In this document: piece after piece, positions 7,909 to 18,986 of the stretch
Layout: each line of letters begins with the position of its first letter
How positions within the stretch are numbered: position 1 is the stretch's first letter
Source: Bryobacterales bacterium
GTDB lineage: Bacteria > Acidobacteriota > Terriglobia > Bryobacterales > UBA6623
Direction of reading: 5' to 3'
DNA length: 32,618 nucleotides
NCBI GenBank assembly: GCA_022824585.1
Contig: JAJDZN010000216.1
Coordinates: 1-32,618 of the forward strand
Made by a program: the position numbers and the translations under genes
The notes under the pieces: model-generated
The model's input: only the letters and a program-made list of their open reading frames with translations
The model's database searches: none
What the model was told of the DNA's origin: nothing

Positions 7909-7956
7909 GCCGGGCCCCTGCCCCGGCCGGGCGTCACTGGGGTTTGCTGCCCGGCC
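7909..7956. terminator. Overlapping GC hairpins between convergent genes
   Basis: GCCGGG (7909-7914) can pair with CCCGGC (7922-7927), or GGCCGGGC (7925-7932) with GCCCGGCC (7949-7956). The two stems share bases and are mutually exclusive. They lie between lexA and the convergent ligA unit, where a bidirectional terminator is expected, but no T-run follows. Confidence 0.35.
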
Positions 7957-8013
7957 AACGGATCCGGCGACACCCAGCGCCCAAAGGCCGCAGACCAGCC
8001 AGCATCCCGGTCG

Positions 8014-10907
<2,894 letters not shown>

Positions 10908-10936
10908 CTATCGAGGCTATCATCGAAAAGTCACAG

Positions 10937-11863
10937 ATGACCTACCGCCGGGCTGTGTGTATCTGTAATCCTTCTGCCGGGCGCGGTCTCGGACAGTCGA
11001 AGCTAGACGCCATTCGACAGATCCTCTCGGCAGACGTCCGGGACGTGAGCCTGACACGTACTGAACTGCCCGGCCACGCGACCGAGCTGGCCGAGAGGGC
11101 CGCCGCCGGAGGCTGTGATCTAGTCGCGGTCTACAGCGGCGATGGCACGGTCAACGAAGTCGTGCAGGCCTTGGCGGGCAGAGAGTCTCCTGCCCTGTTG
11201 GTGCTGCCCGGCGGCACCGCCAACGTGCTGGCCAACGAGGTCGGTCTTCCGACGGATCCGCTCAGGGCCGCCCGCATGCTCCCCCAGCTCACAGCCAAGC
11301 CGGTTCGCTTAGGCCGGGCCGTCTTCGGTGGCGATGGCTCGAGCCGCTACTTCCTCCTGATGTGCGGTGCGGGCTTGGACGCCGCCGTTGCGGATCGCGT
11401 GTCCAAGCCACTGAAGCGCAGCATCGGCCAAGCCGCATACTGGCTGGCGGGCGCGCAATTCTCCGTTCAGCGGTTTCCCCGGGTGAGGATTTCGGCCGCG
11501 ACCACCAGCACGGGCAGCCCTTCGTGCGGCTTGATCGTGGTTTCGAAGAGCCGCCTGTACGGCGGCGGACTCGTGCTCACACCCGGTGCGAATCTCCTGG
11601 CCAACCACTTTGTGACGGCCCAGTATCCTGGCGCTAATCGGCTCGCGTACGGCAGTTACCTGACAGCCGCGAGGTGCCGCCTGATGTCGAAGTGGCCCGG
11701 CGTCCGATTGGAATCTCGCGAGGACTTGGTGCTCGAGCCAGCTGCGGCAGACCCGGTGCAAGTCCAAGTCGATGGCGAGGTCGTTGGCAACTTGCCCGCG
11801 CGTATCACGCTCAGCGATGCCACCTGCACGGTCTTGATGCCCAAGGGCTACATGAGTGCCTAG
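10937..11863 (+). CDS. Diacylglycerol kinase-like (YegS/LCB5) lipid kinase
   Basis: This 308-aa protein has the DAGK catalytic domain: NPSAG at 11-15, the nucleotide-binding YSGDGTVNEV at 66-75, and PGGTANVLA at 91-99, followed by the beta-sandwich C-terminal domain typical of YegS and BmrU. These enzymes phosphorylate diacylglycerol, phosphatidylglycerol or sphingoid bases at the membrane; the lipid cannot be told from sequence. It diverges from ligA with a gap of only 35 bases, so both promoters must be compact or overlap the coding starts. Its last codons overlap the start of the lactonase-like gene, suggesting one transcript. Confidence 0.88.
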   Translation: MTYRRAVCICNPSAGRGLGQSKLDAIRQILSADVRDVSLTRTELPGHATELAERAAAGGCDLVAVYSGDGTVNEVVQALAGRESPALLVLPGGTANVLANEVGLPTDPLRAARMLPQLTAKPVRLGRAVFGGDGSSRYFLLMCGAGLDAAVADRVSKPLKRSIGQAAYWLAGAQFSVQRFPRVRISAATTSTGSPSCGLIVVSKSRLYGGGLVLTPGANLLANHFVTAQYPGANRLAYGSYLTAARCRLMSKWPGVRLESREDLVLEPAAADPVQVQVDGEVVGNLPARITLSDATCTVLMPKGYMSA

Positions 11864-13028
11864 CATAGAAGGGATGACGCGCCGGGCAGCGAACGCAACA
11901 TTCTTAGTGGCACTGCTGGCAAGCTGCGGCAGCGACAAGCCCATGCCTTCTAGAACCATTGACTCACAGCACCTGATGTACGTCGGAACCTACACTCGCG
12001 AGACGAGCGCAGGCATCTATGCCTATCAGTTCGACTCCGAATCCGGAACGGCGGAAGAAATCGGGCTGGTAGCGGAAATGCGGGAACCGTCGTTTCTCGC
12101 CCTACATCCGACAGGACAATACCTCTATGCGGTGAGTGAGACTGACGATTTCGACGAAGAAGGAAGCGGGTCGGTTGTGTCGTTTCGGGTCAGCGCGAAC
12201 TCCGGGGCACTGACCAAGTTGAACGAGGTCTCGTCCCGCGGAGGCCGGCCTTGCCATCTCAACGTCGACGCGAGCGGAAGCATGCTGATCGTCGCCAACT
12301 ACAAGGGAGGTAACGTCGCTTCGTTTCCGATTCACGAGGACGGCTCCCTCGGCGAGGCAAGCTCGTTCTTCCAACATGAAGGCAGCAGCGTGCACGAGCG
12401 GCAAGACCAGCCCCACGCCCACTCGGCCGACTTCTCGGCAGACAGCGGTTTCGCATTCTTCTCCGATCTCGGCCTGGATCAAGTCAAGATCTACCAAGCC
12501 GATCCGGAGGCGGCCACGCTGGCACCGCACGACCCGCCCAGCGTGAGCGTCGAGGCGGGGTCCGGCCCAAGACACTTCGCTATTCACCCAAGCGGGCGGA
12601 GTGCCTACGGGGTGAACGAACTAGCGTCCACCGTGACGGTGTACGACTACGACGCTGAAGCCGGAGCGCTCAGCGTCGCACAAACAGTCTCCACTCTGCC
12701 GGAGGGGTTCGAGGGCGAGAACTACACCGCCGAGATCCACGTGCATCCTTCGGGCAAGTTCGTATATGCCTCCAACCGCGGCCACGATTCCATCGCGGTC
12801 TTCGCCATCGACCCGTCCACGCATCGGCTAACGCCCAAGGAACAGGTGGCGACCGACGGTCAATGGCCGCGCAACTTCGCATTCAGCCCCGACGGCCGCT
12901 ACGTCCTCGTTGCCAACCAGAACTCCGACAACATCGTCGTCTTCGCTCTCGACGAAGTGACCGGGGCGCTCACGCCGACCGGAGTCGAGCTCTCGATTGA
13001 CGCACCGGTGTGTCTGCTTTTCATATAG
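11856..13028 (+). CDS. Lactonase-family seven-bladed beta-propeller lipoprotein
   Basis: This 390-aa protein belongs to the 6-phosphogluconolactonase (YbhE/Pgl) beta-propeller family: MYVGTYTRETSAGIYAY opens the fold and repeats such as FLALHPTGQYLYAVSE, HFAIHPSGRSAYGVNE, IHVHPSGKFVYASNRG and FAFSPDGRYVLVANQN mark the blades. The N-terminus is a lipoprotein signal with lipobox LASC (C24), so it is probably exported and anchored in a membrane, which argues against a purely pentose-phosphate role. The GTG at 11856 has AAGGG eight bases before it, inside the preceding gene, and overlaps that gene's end; an ATG at 11874 would also keep the signal peptide but has no spaced ribosome site. The substrate is unknown. 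Confidence 0.88.
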   Translation: MPSIEGMTRRAANATFLVALLASCGSDKPMPSRTIDSQHLMYVGTYTRETSAGIYAYQFDSESGTAEEIGLVAEMREPSFLALHPTGQYLYAVSETDDFDEEGSGSVVSFRVSANSGALTKLNEVSSRGGRPCHLNVDASGSMLIVANYKGGNVASFPIHEDGSLGEASSFFQHEGSSVHERQDQPHAHSADFSADSGFAFFSDLGLDQVKIYQADPEAATLAPHDPPSVSVEAGSGPRHFAIHPSGRSAYGVNELASTVTVYDYDAEAGALSVAQTVSTLPEGFEGENYTAEIHVHPSGKFVYASNRGHDSIAVFAIDPSTHRLTPKEQVATDGQWPRNFAFSPDGRYVLVANQNSDNIVVFALDEVTGALTPTGVELSIDAPVCLLFI

Positions 13029-13508
13029 GTCGCGCAATTATAGGTTCAGCTACCGGCCTGCCCGTTCGCCGGCGCCTGCCGCCGAGATTCTCGGGCACGA
13101 ATCTCGCTCTTGCGACGGGCTCGACTCAGACTGCCACTAACCTTGGGCACACAACACGCCGGTGGACACAAAGACTATGTGGAGTCGAAGATCCTGCTCT
13201 CGTGCGGAGATCGGCACCAGATTGCGCGTTGACTACCGTCGGCAAGGTAGTGCTTGGCAACAGTAGGTGATCGGAACGCGAACCGCTTCGTCCTCAAGGC
13301 GGCCCTCATCGTCGAGGCAGATCGCCAAAACGTCTCACGCGGTCGGCTGATAGGTCGTCCGTATCGTTCATGTCAATTTCCCTAGCCAAGCTCAACGACC
13401 CACCAAAGATGTCGCGCAGTCATCTCCAAGTCCGGAGCGTGGAGGGCCAGCCAAGCGAGCTATGGGTTGATGTATCGATGCCTTTCTGAACGATGCTAGG
13501 ATGCGCTA
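13029..13508. other. Intergenic stretch holding repeat copy A
   Basis: No convincing gene is seen in these 480 bases. They hold one copy of a 57-bp repeat (13085-13141). No terminator was recognised after the lactonase-like gene, and no good promoter was found before the antitoxin; a TAGGAT at 13497-13502 lies only six bases from its GTG start, which would imply a near-leaderless transcript if real. Confidence 0.5.
13085..13141 (+). repeat. 57-bp imperfect direct repeat, copy A
   Basis: It matches 14459-14515 at 47 of 57 positions without gaps, beginning with AGATTCTCGGGC. Read in the plus frame both copies encode RFSGxNLALATGxTQTAxN, and several of the differences are lone third-codon-position changes. 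The pair brackets the toxin-antitoxin module. Confidence 0.8.
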
Positions 13509-13775
13509 GTGAGAACAACACTCGCCCTGTCCGAAGATATACTCCGAGATCTTAGGGCGCTAGCCCAGTCCAAGGGCGTTTCTCTTTCGAAGGTGGCCAA
13601 CACCGTCTTGCGCGCAGGACTCGCAACCGCAAACGATTCCTCGCGGCGCCCTCCTCGTTACGTTGAGGAGGTGGTTGATTTGGGCGTTCCAGCGGTGGAG
13701 CTTGATCGAGCACTGTTGATCGCAGCGAGCTTAGAAGACGAGCACACGATCCGGAAGTTCGAACAGCACAAGTGA
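13509..13775 (+). CDS. Ribbon-helix-helix antitoxin, VapB-like
   Basis: This 88-aa protein starts with RTTLALSEDILRDLRALAQSKGVSLSKVANTVLRAGL, a ribbon-helix-helix DNA-binding domain as in CopG/VapB antitoxins, followed by a flexible charged tail likely to wrap the toxin. It would neutralise the toxin and bind its own promoter. The start is GTG at 13509; no ribosome-binding site is obvious. Its TGA overlaps the toxin's GTG as GTGA. The toxin next to it is broken, so today it may only act as a regulator or be drifting. Confidence 0.8.
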   Translation: MRTTLALSEDILRDLRALAQSKGVSLSKVANTVLRAGLATANDSSRRPPRYVEEVVDLGVPAVELDRALLIAASLEDEHTIRKFEQHK

Positions 13776-14222
13776 AGATCGCAGACCACACTGTCTTGCT
13801 CTACGAATTAACCGTTCGGCGAAGCATCACAAGAAGGCACGCTCCTGTTGGGAAGGGGCGTTGGGAAACGACGAGCCCGTCGGAATTGCCTGGAACATGA
13901 TTCTGGGATTCCTGCGTCTAACCACTCGGCCGTCGATCTTCCCCAGACCACTTGATGCCGGGAGGCTTGCAAGCGGGTGGATCGGTGGCTCGCCCGTCCC
14001 AACGTTCGCATCGTCCAAGAGCCGGAAGAACACATGCGGCTTCTCCGGGGCTTGCTAGAGGAGACCGGGGCGGCCGATAACTTGACAAGCGACGCGCACC
14101 TAGCAGCGCTTGCACTTTCCCACGGGGCAACGCTGCTCTCCTTCGACAACGACTTCGCCCGATTCCCGCGCCTGCAGTGGATCAACCCGCTGACCGACAA
14201 GGAGTTGCCTCAAGATCCATGA
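13772..14222 (+). pseudogene. VapC-like PIN-domain toxin, frameshifted
   Basis: Three reading frames must be joined to restore a PIN-domain ribonuclease of about 150 aa. Frame one (from GTG 13772) reads KIADHTVLLY; after a one-base loss near 13805 the next frame reads INRSAKHHKKARSCWEGAL and then IAWNMILGFLRLTTRPSIFP; after another loss near 13975 the third reads VDRWLARPNVRIVQEPEEH to LLSFDNDFARFPRLQW. The C-terminal acidic residues (TSDAHL, DND) are intact, while the usual Asn of the DxN start motif is Thr. Either the toxin is dead, or the sequence holds two assembly errors; both shifts are single-base deletions, so error cannot be excluded. It overlaps the antitoxin by GTGA. Confidence 0.82.
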
Positions 14223-14543
14223 TTCGTGTTGCTGTCCGATGAAGAACACGACGAACTGTGGGCTACGTTCCCAAGGACTAGCGACAATCTGCTCGGATCG
14301 TGTGCCGAATTTCGAGCGGTCTCGCAAAATCGGCCAGCTGCAAATTCGGGGCTATGGGACCTTTCGTTCCGGATGATTGTGAGCGGTGATTCTAAGCCGC
14401 GGGCCTATTCCCGCCCCTAGCTGTGAACTTCGGTCTACTTCGATGACGCTTGCTACTTAGATTCTCGGGCGGTAATCTTGCTCTTGCGACCGGCGCGACT
14501 CAGACCGCAAGCAACTGCAGGCGCTCGAGGGAGCGCAGCGGGC
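14223..14543. other. Intergenic stretch holding repeat copy B
   Basis: Apart from repeat copy B (14459-14515) and a ribosome-binding GAGGGAG at 14527-14533 for the following gene, nothing convincing is seen. A 64-codon open frame at 14226-14420 has no recognisable features and is not called. Confidence 0.45.
14459..14515 (+). repeat. 57-bp imperfect direct repeat, copy B
   Basis: Second copy of the element at 13085-13141, in the same orientation, 29 bases before the start of the enolase-superfamily gene. The two copies lie 1374 bases apart. Confidence 0.8.
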
Positions 14544-15854
14544 ATGAAAACAATGCTAAATCGACGATCCTTCTTCCGTGCCGCGGTTGGAACAAGCCTC
14601 CTTGGCGGCACTACGGGCTTCGCTCCCCTGCGGTCCGCCGCTGCATCGATCGGGCTGCCGCTGCGGATCACTGATATCGAGACGCTGATCCTGAGGGACC
14701 CGCCAGAGCGCAAGCCTGAAGACCAGTTCGTCTCGATGACGCCGGTCGGTGCCACCACCGGCGGCCCCGGTCTATGGAATCGCCTCGAACGCGCCGAGAC
14801 CGTTCGGCAGGGCGGCTATCGGCAGACGCTGCTGGTCAAGGTCACCACCGACCAAGGCATTGTCGGCTGGGGAGAGTCCCATGCGGTGATGACGCCACGC
14901 GTCGTGCAAACCGTCATCACGGATATGTTCCGGCCGATCCTGCTTGGCCAGGACGCTCGCCAGATCGAGGCGCTTTGGGAGAAGATGTACTCGACACAGC
15001 GCTTGCGCGGCTACGGCAGCGGCTATTACACGCGCGCCATGGCAGGCATCGACATCGCCTTGTGGGATATCGTCGGCAGGGCGGCAAGCATGCCCGTGTA
15101 CCAATTGCTGGGCGGCAAGTTTCGGGACAGTATTCCCACCTACCAAGGCGTTGGCGGCGGATCGCCGGAGGAAGTGCGCGACAACTCCCAAGCACTCCTC
15201 GACCGTGGCTTTCCGAATCAGAAAATGAGTCTCGCGAAGGGCCGGGGAGAGCAGGCCCGCGACGTCAATCGCGTCTTCGCGGCAGGCGAGGTGCTCTTGG
15301 GCAAGGGACAGATATTGGTCGATTCGCTCGCGGGCTACACCCTCGCCGAAGCCACCCGGGTCGGGCGCAAGCTGGACGAGATCGAGAATCTGGGCTGGTG
15401 GGAGGACGTGCTCATGCCCGAGGACTACGGCGCCTACGCCATTTTGGCGGACCGCGTGGACGTGCCGATCTGTGCGGGGGAGCAGTATTCGAATCGATTC
15501 CAGTTCCGCGATCTATTCGAGAAGCGCGCCTGCGACATCGTCAACCCCGACACTTCGCGCGTCGGCATCACTGAAACCAAACGGATCGCCGTGATGGCGG
15601 ACACTTACAATATCCTGTTCTCACCGCACTCTTCCATGGGCTCGGCACCGTACCGGGCATCTGCGATCCACCTCTGCGCCGCGACACCCAACGCCGTCAT
15701 CTTGGAAGGTGGAGAATCCTACGTTCGGGCCTTCGGCAATGCCATTCTCAGCGTGCCGCTGCCCTACAAGCCGGGCCACGTGGAGGTGCCGGAAAGCCCC
15801 GGCCTGGGATTCGAGTTCGACGAGAGAGAGCTGGCCAAGCTGGTGGTCGGCTGA
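14544..15854 (+). CDS. Tat-exported enolase-superfamily (mandelate racemase-like) enzyme
   Basis: This 436-aa protein begins with a twin-arginine signal, NRRSFFRAAVG at residues 6-16, then a hydrophobic stretch ending near SAAAS (31-35), so it is probably exported folded to the periplasm. The mature part is a mandelate racemase/muconate lactonizing enzyme barrel: capping domain 40-180, then lysines K227 and K232 at the KxK position region, metal ligands D260 (LVDS), E287 (WWED) and E313 (CAGEQ), and H362 in SPHSSMG. Such enzymes abstract a proton next to a carboxylate, typically dehydrating sugar acids. ATG 14544 is chosen because it yields a clean Tat signal and has GAGGGAG ten bases upstream; the frame is open further 5' through repeat copy B. 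Export of this family is not the rule and is worth noting. Confidence 0.88.
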   Translation: MKTMLNRRSFFRAAVGTSLLGGTTGFAPLRSAAASIGLPLRITDIETLILRDPPERKPEDQFVSMTPVGATTGGPGLWNRLERAETVRQGGYRQTLLVKVTTDQGIVGWGESHAVMTPRVVQTVITDMFRPILLGQDARQIEALWEKMYSTQRLRGYGSGYYTRAMAGIDIALWDIVGRAASMPVYQLLGGKFRDSIPTYQGVGGGSPEEVRDNSQALLDRGFPNQKMSLAKGRGEQARDVNRVFAAGEVLLGKGQILVDSLAGYTLAEATRVGRKLDEIENLGWWEDVLMPEDYGAYAILADRVDVPICAGEQYSNRFQFRDLFEKRACDIVNPDTSRVGITETKRIAVMADTYNILFSPHSSMGSAPYRASAIHLCAATPNAVILEGGESYVRAFGNAILSVPLPYKPGHVEVPESPGLGFEFDERELAKLVVG

Positions 15855-16114
15855 CCTTTGCAGGCATCAGAAGCTGTACGTCGAGCAGTGGAACAAGAGC
15901 GGTCGCTGACGGCCGGCTGCCCGTCCGATCTCCTGATCGATGCTCTCGCACACTCGCTGCCCGTTTGGCCTCCGGCATCATCCGACCGAAGTAGCTCGAA
16001 CCGGGCGAAGATCGTTCCCGATTGAGGCGGGGGAAGTCGTCCGAATCACTTCCGGCAGCGCGGTGCCGCTGTGGTACCGTTGGAGTCTGAGGGGCTCGCT
16101 GCTCCCAGTTTCCC

Positions 16115-16393
16115 ATGCAAGCCCTGGGCATGATCGAGACTCTGGGGATGGTGTCGGCCGTCGAAGCCTCCGACGCCATGGTCAAGGCGGCCGAGGTAAC
16201 GCTGGAAGGGAAGCGATTGATCGGCGCCGGACATGTTACGGTCACGTGTCGCGGCGATGTCGGCGCGGTCAAGGCCGCCACCGACGCCGGTGCCGCCGCC
16301 GCCCGCAGGCTGGGCGAACTCATTAGCGTCCATGTCATCCCAGCGCCCTATTCAGAGGTGGCGCTAGTGCTGCCCGAGGGGCCCGACGACTAG
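16115..16393 (+). CDS. BMC-H microcompartment shell protein
   Basis: This 92-aa protein is a single-domain bacterial microcompartment hexamer subunit of the PduA/EutM/CcmK type. It runs ALGMIET at the start, AADAMVK-like helix ([12 protein letters not shown], 17-28), the pore loop IGAGH (36-40), and the conserved [18 protein letters not shown] (46-63) and VHVIPAP (72-78). The start matches the PduA start, though no ribosome-binding site is evident. It stands nine bases before an aldehyde dehydrogenase gene, the usual cargo. No pentamer (BMC-P), trimer shell gene, PduL or alcohol dehydrogenase is present in the window, so a working compartment would need genes elsewhere. Confidence 0.95.
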   Translation: MQALGMIETLGMVSAVEASDAMVKAAEVTLEGKRLIGAGHVTVTCRGDVGAVKAATDAGAAAARRLGELISVHVIPAPYSEVALVLPEGPDD

Positions 16394-16402
16394 CCAAGCG
16401 CG

Positions 16403-18241
16403 ATGCTGGAAGATCGCGATCTGCGTTCCATTCAAGAGGTACGCACCAAGGTCGAGGCCGCTCACGCTGCTTTCCGGGCCTTTGAGAGTTTCAGCCAAGA
16501 GCAGGTGGACGCCATTGTCGCCGCAATGGCGCAAGCGGCGCGGGAGCACTCCGAACGCTTGGCACGCATGGCGGTCGAAGAGACCGGCTATGGCAACGTC
16601 CGGGACAAGATTGCCAAGAACCTGCTCAACTCCGACCTGCTGCACCAGAAGATCGCCCCGCTGAAGACGATCGGCGTGCTGGGCGAGAAACCCGAGCTGG
16701 GAATTACCGAATTGGCAGTGCCGGTGGGCGTGGTGGCGGCCGTGCTGCCCACCACCAACCCAACTTCGACGGCCTTCTTCAAGTGCTTGATCGCGGTCAA
16801 GGCGGGCAATGCCATCGTCAACAGCCCGCATCCCCGCGCGCGCAACTGTACGTGCGAGTCAGCGCGCATCCTCGCCGAGGCCGCCGAGGCGGCCGGGGCG
16901 CCGAAGGGCTTGATCCAATGCGTGGACGAGGCCACCATCGCCGGCACCAACGAGTTGATGCAGCACAGGCGCGTCGGCATCATTCTCTCCACCGGCGGCG
17001 CGGGCATTGTCAAGGCCGCCTACTCCAGCGGCAAGCCGGCGCTAGGCGTGGGCGCCGGGAACGTGCCCGTGCTAGTGGACGACTCGGCCGATATCGAGGC
17101 CGCGGTCGCATCCATAGTGGACGGCAAGTCGTTCGATTTCGGCACGGTGTGCTCGAGCGAGCAGACCCTCGTCGCCCACCGCAAGCACAGCGATCGGATC
17201 TGGGCGGCTCTGGAAGCCAACGGCGCCCACCGCTGCGACGCGGCGCAGTCCGAGCTGCTCGCGGCCCGCCTGTTCACGGAGTCGTTTCGCATCCATCCGG
17301 ATTGCGTGGGACAGGCGCCGCAGAAGATCGCCCAGATGAGCGGCTTCGAAGTGCCGCAGTCGGCCCGGATCCTCGCGCTGCAGATCGATGGCGTCGGCCG
17401 GGAGCATCCCATGTCGGCAGAAAAGCTCTCGCCCGTGCTGTCGGTGTATTTCGTCGACAGTTTCGAGGAAGCGGTCAATGCCTGCGTCGCCGTCCTCAAC
17501 TTCGGCGGGCGCGGGCACACCTGCGTGATCTACTCCGAGGATGAAGAGCACATCCGCGAGTATGGCCGTCGAGCGCCGGCATTCCGCGTGCTGGCCAACA
17601 CCCCGGCGCCCCAAGGGTCCACGGGCATCACCACCGGCATCGAGCCCTCGATGACCTTGGGCTGCGGCGCGATCGCCGGCAATTCGACCGGCGACAACAT
17701 CGGGCCGACGCACCTGTTCCACGTCAAGCGGATCGCCCGCCACGTGCGCTCGGCCGAAGAAGCGTTCGTGAGCGAGGAGGCCAAGCGCTACTTTGCGGCG
17801 GTCACCAGCGGCAGTGACTTCGGAGGCGGGCCGACCGACTCCGCTTCCGCCGCATCGTCCGAGAACGGCAGATCCGGAGTCGCGGCACGCGTAGACCAGT
17901 ATCTGGCCAGCCGCGGGGAGCAGGCGCCTGCCGGCGCACCGGCCGCGGCAGCTTCCCCGGTCGCGGCCGTTGTGGACCGTTTCCTACAACGAAGAGCGGC
18001 TGCGGCGCCCGGCCCGGAGGCTACGGTTCCGGCCGTTGCGCCGCCAGCGCCAACGGCCACAACAGCTGACCCTCCGCCGCCGGCACCGAAAGTCCGCCCG
18101 GTGGCCTTCGTGTGCGAGGGAGACATGCGCAAGGCCATGCACACGGGCGCGAAGATCTACGTCTCCAAGAACACGATTGTGACTCCGGCGGCTCGGGATC
18201 TCGACAACGGCGGTGACATCCTGGTCCAGACCGAGGCTTAG
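16403..18241 (+). CDS. CoA-acylating aldehyde dehydrogenase (EutE/PduP-like) with long C-terminal tail
   Basis: Residues 1-465 form an acylating aldehyde dehydrogenase that converts an aldehyde, CoA and NAD+ to acyl-CoA; the catalytic cysteine is C250 in FGTVCSSEQT, with VGAGNVPV (217-224) and TLGCGAIAGNSTGDN (418-432) as family landmarks. The protein is 612 aa, about 150 longer than EutE/PduP. The tail has two short amphipathic helices, GVAARVDQYLASRG (492-505) and PVAAVVDRFLQRRA (519-532), spaced by Ala/Pro-rich linkers and resembling encapsulation peptides that dock cargo in microcompartments. A Pro/Ala linker (534-563) leads to a final 50-residue module (PVAFVCEGDMRKAM to TIVTPAARDL, 566-600) resembling the short TPxAR segment in EutQ- and EutT-type proteins. 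The aldehyde is not identifiable; lactaldehyde or propionaldehyde are reasonable guesses. Confidence 0.92.
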   Translation: MLEDRDLRSIQEVRTKVEAAHAAFRAFESFSQEQVDAIVAAMAQAAREHSERLARMAVEETGYGNVRDKIAKNLLNSDLLHQKIAPLKTIGVLGEKPELGITELAVPVGVVAAVLPTTNPTSTAFFKCLIAVKAGNAIVNSPHPRARNCTCESARILAEAAEAAGAPKGLIQCVDEATIAGTNELMQHRRVGIILSTGGAGIVKAAYSSGKPALGVGAGNVPVLVDDSADIEAAVASIVDGKSFDFGTVCSSEQTLVAHRKHSDRIWAALEANGAHRCDAAQSELLAARLFTESFRIHPDCVGQAPQKIAQMSGFEVPQSARILALQIDGVGREHPMSAEKLSPVLSVYFVDSFEEAVNACVAVLNFGGRGHTCVIYSEDEEHIREYGRRAPAFRVLANTPAPQGSTGITTGIEPSMTLGCGAIAGNSTGDNIGPTHLFHVKRIARHVRSAEEAFVSEEAKRYFAAVTSGSDFGGGPTDSASAASSENGRSGVAARVDQYLASRGEQAPAGAPAAAASPVAAVVDRFLQRRAAAAPGPEATVPAVAPPAPTATTADPPPPAPKVRPVAFVCEGDMRKAMHTGAKIYVSKNTIVTPAARDLDNGGDILVQTEA

Positions 18242-18950
18242 GTTCCTGCAGGCGCTGTCGGCAGCGGCTCTCGCAGCAGCCGGCCTGCATCTGGCGCCCG
18301 TGGCAGCGCAGGCGCCTCCCGGCCCGATTCCCGCGAGCGAGGAGCTGCGCTATTCCATCCATTGGCCGAGCGGGCTCAGCTTCGGCTCGGCGCTGTTCAA
18401 GGCGCGCTTCACCGATCCGGGTTGGCGCTTCGAATTCGACCTCCGGGCCAGCCTGCCCAAGATCGAGATCAACGACCGGGCCGTCTCGCGCTCCGACGCG
18501 CAGATGTGCGGCCAGGAGTTCACGAAGCACATCCTCCACGGCAACAAGCGAGCCAACGAACTGCTGCGCTTCCGACCGAGCGCGGTCGAGCGCATCAACC
18601 TAGAGCAGGCCGAGGAAGCGCGCCCCGGCGTGACGCCGGTCCAAGACTGCGCCCGGGACGCCTTGGCCTTCCTGTACTTCCTGAGGACCGAGCTCGCGAC
18701 CGGGCGCATCCCGCCTCCAAGCACGGTCTTCTTCGGCGCGGGCTATCGGGTCCGGCTCGAACATGCCCAGACCCGCTGGCTGGTATGGGACGGCCAGCGC
18801 CAGCTGGCCGACGAGATCCGGGTCTCCGTGCGCGGGCCGGGATCTCAGCATGAGCTGTCGGCATATTTCGGCCGCGATGAGTCGCGGGCACCGCTGCTGT
18901 TTCGCATGCAATTCGACGCCGAGAGCTTCACCATGCGCCTGCAGGAGTGA
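18213..18950 (+). CDS. Exported DUF3108-like protein
   Basis: This 245-aa protein starts with a signal peptide (RPRLRFLQALSAAALAAAGLHLAPVAAQA, cleavage likely near residue 33) and continues with ELRYSIHWPSGLSFGSALF and DALAFLYFLRT, patterns typical of the DUF3108 family of periplasmic or outer-membrane beta-rich proteins of unknown function. The GTG start at 18213 lies inside the end of the aldehyde dehydrogenase gene (29-base overlap); an alternative start just after that gene would cut the signal. It may be cotranscribed with the shell and dehydrogenase genes, but an exported protein is unlikely to work in the compartment. Confidence 0.7.
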   Translation: MTSWSRPRLRFLQALSAAALAAAGLHLAPVAAQAPPGPIPASEELRYSIHWPSGLSFGSALFKARFTDPGWRFEFDLRASLPKIEINDRAVSRSDAQMCGQEFTKHILHGNKRANELLRFRPSAVERINLEQAEEARPGVTPVQDCARDALAFLYFLRTELATGRIPPPSTVFFGAGYRVRLEHAQTRWLVWDGQRQLADEIRVSVRGPGSQHELSAYFGRDESRAPLLFRMQFDAESFTMRLQE

Positions 18951-18986
18951 CAGCTGCGCCGCGCCGATGCCAGCTTGCGGGCCCGG

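Noticed and set aside
14226-14420. 64-codon open frame between the broken toxin and the enolase-superfamily gene
   Set aside because: No ribosome-binding site, domain or membrane pattern; the length is expected by chance in GC-rich DNA.
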